Shown one piece after another: positions 62,778 to 64,000 of a stretch of 64,000 nucleotides of DNA; position 1 is the first letter of the stretch; every line of letters starts with the position of its first letter. Position numbers and translations under genes: made by a program. A model generated the notes under the pieces. It was not told where the DNA came from, did no database searches, and was given only the letters and a program-made list of their open reading frames with translations. The stretch is from Desulfomonile tiedjei DSM 6799 (GTDB taxonomy: Bacteria > Desulfobacterota > Desulfomonilia > Desulfomonilales > Desulfomonilaceae), in NCBI RefSeq assembly GCF_000266945.1, contig NC_018025.1, positions 2,852,001-2,916,000 on the forward strand. The letters run 5' to 3'.

Positions 62778-63668
62778 ATGGATCCGTTCATGGGAAATCT
62801 CCCGGCAGATAACGGACCGGAGGGGGCGCGCGTTCCCGATAATCTTCCGGAGATCGTGGATGCTCATGTTCATCTGTTTCCGGATGAGCTCTTTGAAGCC
62901 ATTTGGACCTGGTTCGACAATTTCGCCTGGCCGATCCGATACAAAATGCGGTCTGAGGAAGTTGTTGAGTTCATGCTGTCCAGAGGCGTACAACGCATAG
63001 TCGGGCTGCATTATGCTCATAGGCCCGGAATTGCTCGGGATTTGAACCTGTACATGGCTGGTCTGTGCAGAGAATATCCCGAAGTCATCGGCTCTGCCAC
63101 TGTGTTTCCCGGAGAATCCGGAACCCGCGAAATATTGAAAAGTGCATTCGACATGGGATTATCCGCAGTGAAACTTCATGCTCACGTTCAATACTTTTCT
63201 CTCGATAGCCCGGGGATGCATGAGATCTACCAGGTCTGTGCCGAACACGGAAAGCCTCTGGTCATGCACGTAGGCAAGGCACCGAAGAACCCGGTGTTCC
63301 CATACAAGATCGACCCGGATGAGATCTGTGGGGCTAAACACGTGGAGCCCGTCCTGAGACAATATCCCGAACTCAAGGTTCTCGTGCCCCATCTGGGCGC
63401 AGATGAATTCGACCCGTTTCAGAGGCTTACCGAACAGTATGACAATCTGTGGCTTGACGTGGCGATGGCAATAGCCGATTATTTACCTGTAAAGACATTT
63501 CCGCAGCTTCAGGAAATGCGCCTTGACAGAATTTTGTACGGCACGGATTTTCCCCATCTGCCGTACGCTTGGGATAGGGAACTGAAATATATCTGTACGC
63601 TCGATCTTTCAGAAAAAGATCTTCAGGCTGTTCTTGGAGGCAATGCGCTGGGCCTCTTCTCCGGATGA
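62778..63668 (+). CDS. Amidohydrolase family 2 (TIM-barrel metal-dependent hydrolase)
   Basis: The 296-residue protein has DAHVHLFPDEL (HxH metal motif), AVKLHAHVQYF with a Lys/His pair, GKPLVMHVGKAP, VPHLGADEF and YGTDFPHLPY (the Asp ligand). This is the amidohydrolase 2 fold, including ACMSD-like decarboxylases and lactonases. ATG at 62778 has AAAGGAAA upstream and replaces a TTG 39 bases earlier. It is 161 bases after the radical SAM gene and could be cotranscribed with it. Confidence 0.92.
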   Translation: MDPFMGNLPADNGPEGARVPDNLPEIVDAHVHLFPDELFEAIWTWFDNFAWPIRYKMRSEEVVEFMLSRGVQRIVGLHYAHRPGIARDLNLYMAGLCREYPEVIGSATVFPGESGTREILKSAFDMGLSAVKLHAHVQYFSLDSPGMHEIYQVCAEHGKPLVMHVGKAPKNPVFPYKIDPDEICGAKHVEPVLRQYPELKVLVPHLGADEFDPFQRLTEQYDNLWLDVAMAIADYLPVKTFPQLQEMRLDRILYGTDFPHLPYAWDRELKYICTLDLSEKDLQAVLGGNALGLFSG

Positions 63669-63737
63669 ATTATTCTCGGAGAACGGAGGGCTTCTGTCAC
63701 CTCATGAGAGTGAATTCGCAAAGGGGGAGGTAATACC

Positions 63738-64000
63738 ATGAGATATTTTGTATTTTTGGCCTGTCTTCTCGCAATATGGACCGTTGCGGTCGATGCTCAA
63801 GAGACCGAGTTGAAACATTATCCTCTGGATGATGTCTCAGGCCTTATTACGCAATCAGACGTCTCAATAGATAAAGATGTAACATCTGACGGTAAGGGGT
63901 CTCTCAAAGCAACAGCATCACAGCCCCGTGTAGTGCGCCTGTTCGAGACCGGAGATCTCGGGGTTGACAATGCTCGTCTCATTTACAGGGCTCGTCTCAA
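63738..64000 (+). CDS. Exported protein, N-terminal part only
   Basis: A signal peptide (1-20, cleavage after VDA) is followed by a beta-rich region (YPLDDVSGLITQSDVSIDK...GKGSLKATASQPRVVRLFETGD), which resembles a carbohydrate-binding or LamG-like fold in general pattern. The gene runs off the right edge after 87 codons. GGGGGAGG lies before the ATG. Family not identified. Confidence 0.85.
   Translation, partial: MRYFVFLACLLAIWTVAVDAQETELKHYPLDDVSGLITQSDVSIDKDVTSDGKGSLKATASQPRVVRLFETGDLGVDNARLIYRARL

Overview
The window looks like chromosomal DNA of a mesophilic, strictly anaerobic Gram-negative bacterium, most likely a sulfate-reducing or syntrophic member of the former Deltaproteobacteria (a Desulfomonile-like organism would fit). 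This rests on an NfnAB/SudAB-type ferredoxin:NADP oxidoreductase, acyl-CoA oxidation genes, a sigma54-controlled molybdenum hydroxylase, LarB, an iron-sulfur flavoprotein and many exported TPR proteins. It is an inference from gene content, not from a marker gene. GC appears to be about 50%, with AT-rich patches near 49.6 kb and 58.2-60.9 kb.

Left part (1-10 kb): a three-gene molybdenum hydroxylase operon (FAD, 2Fe-2S and Mo subunits, the last cut by the window edge) lies downstream of a PAS/AAA+/Fis sigma54 activator, with a candidate -24/-12 promoter and a phased upstream repeat between them. Then come an odd PrmC-like methyltransferase, tRNA-Phe, and two abutting kinase genes (a PAS histidine kinase and a receiver-kinase hybrid).

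10-24 kb: exported and membrane proteins dominate: a lipoprotein, a Cys/Met/Pro-rich secreted protein, a sulfatase-fold membrane enzyme, a diiron ferritin-like protein with OsmC, a secreted nonapeptide-repeat protein, an ankyrin membrane protein and a GT39-type transferase. A PadR regulator and an iron-sulfur flavoprotein/SCP2 fusion follow, then CDF and MntP metal exporters.

24-38 kb: two DUF2889-like genes, PHP and DUF169 genes; a zinc-ribbon membrane protein beside a zinc-ribbon pseudokinase; a fusion of EndoQ-like PHP nuclease with UvrD helicase ending in a clamp-binding motif; TPR protein; a set of exported envelope genes including a degenerate lytic transglycosylase; and a compact bacterial CULT-domain (cereblon-like) protein beside one of two inverted copies of a MITE-like element.

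38-53 kb: nfnAB, an SGNH/TPR membrane protein, site-2 protease with scpA, ferredoxin, a DUF151 nuclease-like gene, an endonuclease III homologue, YjbQ, a CBS protein, larB, and an intact IS1182-type insertion sequence in repeat-rich DNA.

53-64 kb: thiolase with its DUF35 partner, 3-hydroxyacyl-CoA dehydrogenase and acyl-CoA dehydrogenase form a fatty or aromatic acid oxidation set. An AT-rich island holds a trypsin-like protease and a small Cys/Ala/Gly-rich, possibly bacteriocin-like, protein separated by overlapping inverted repeats, followed by 1.7 kb of mostly non-coding, decayed DNA. The window closes with a radical SAM/SPASM enzyme, an amidohydrolase and the start of an exported protein.
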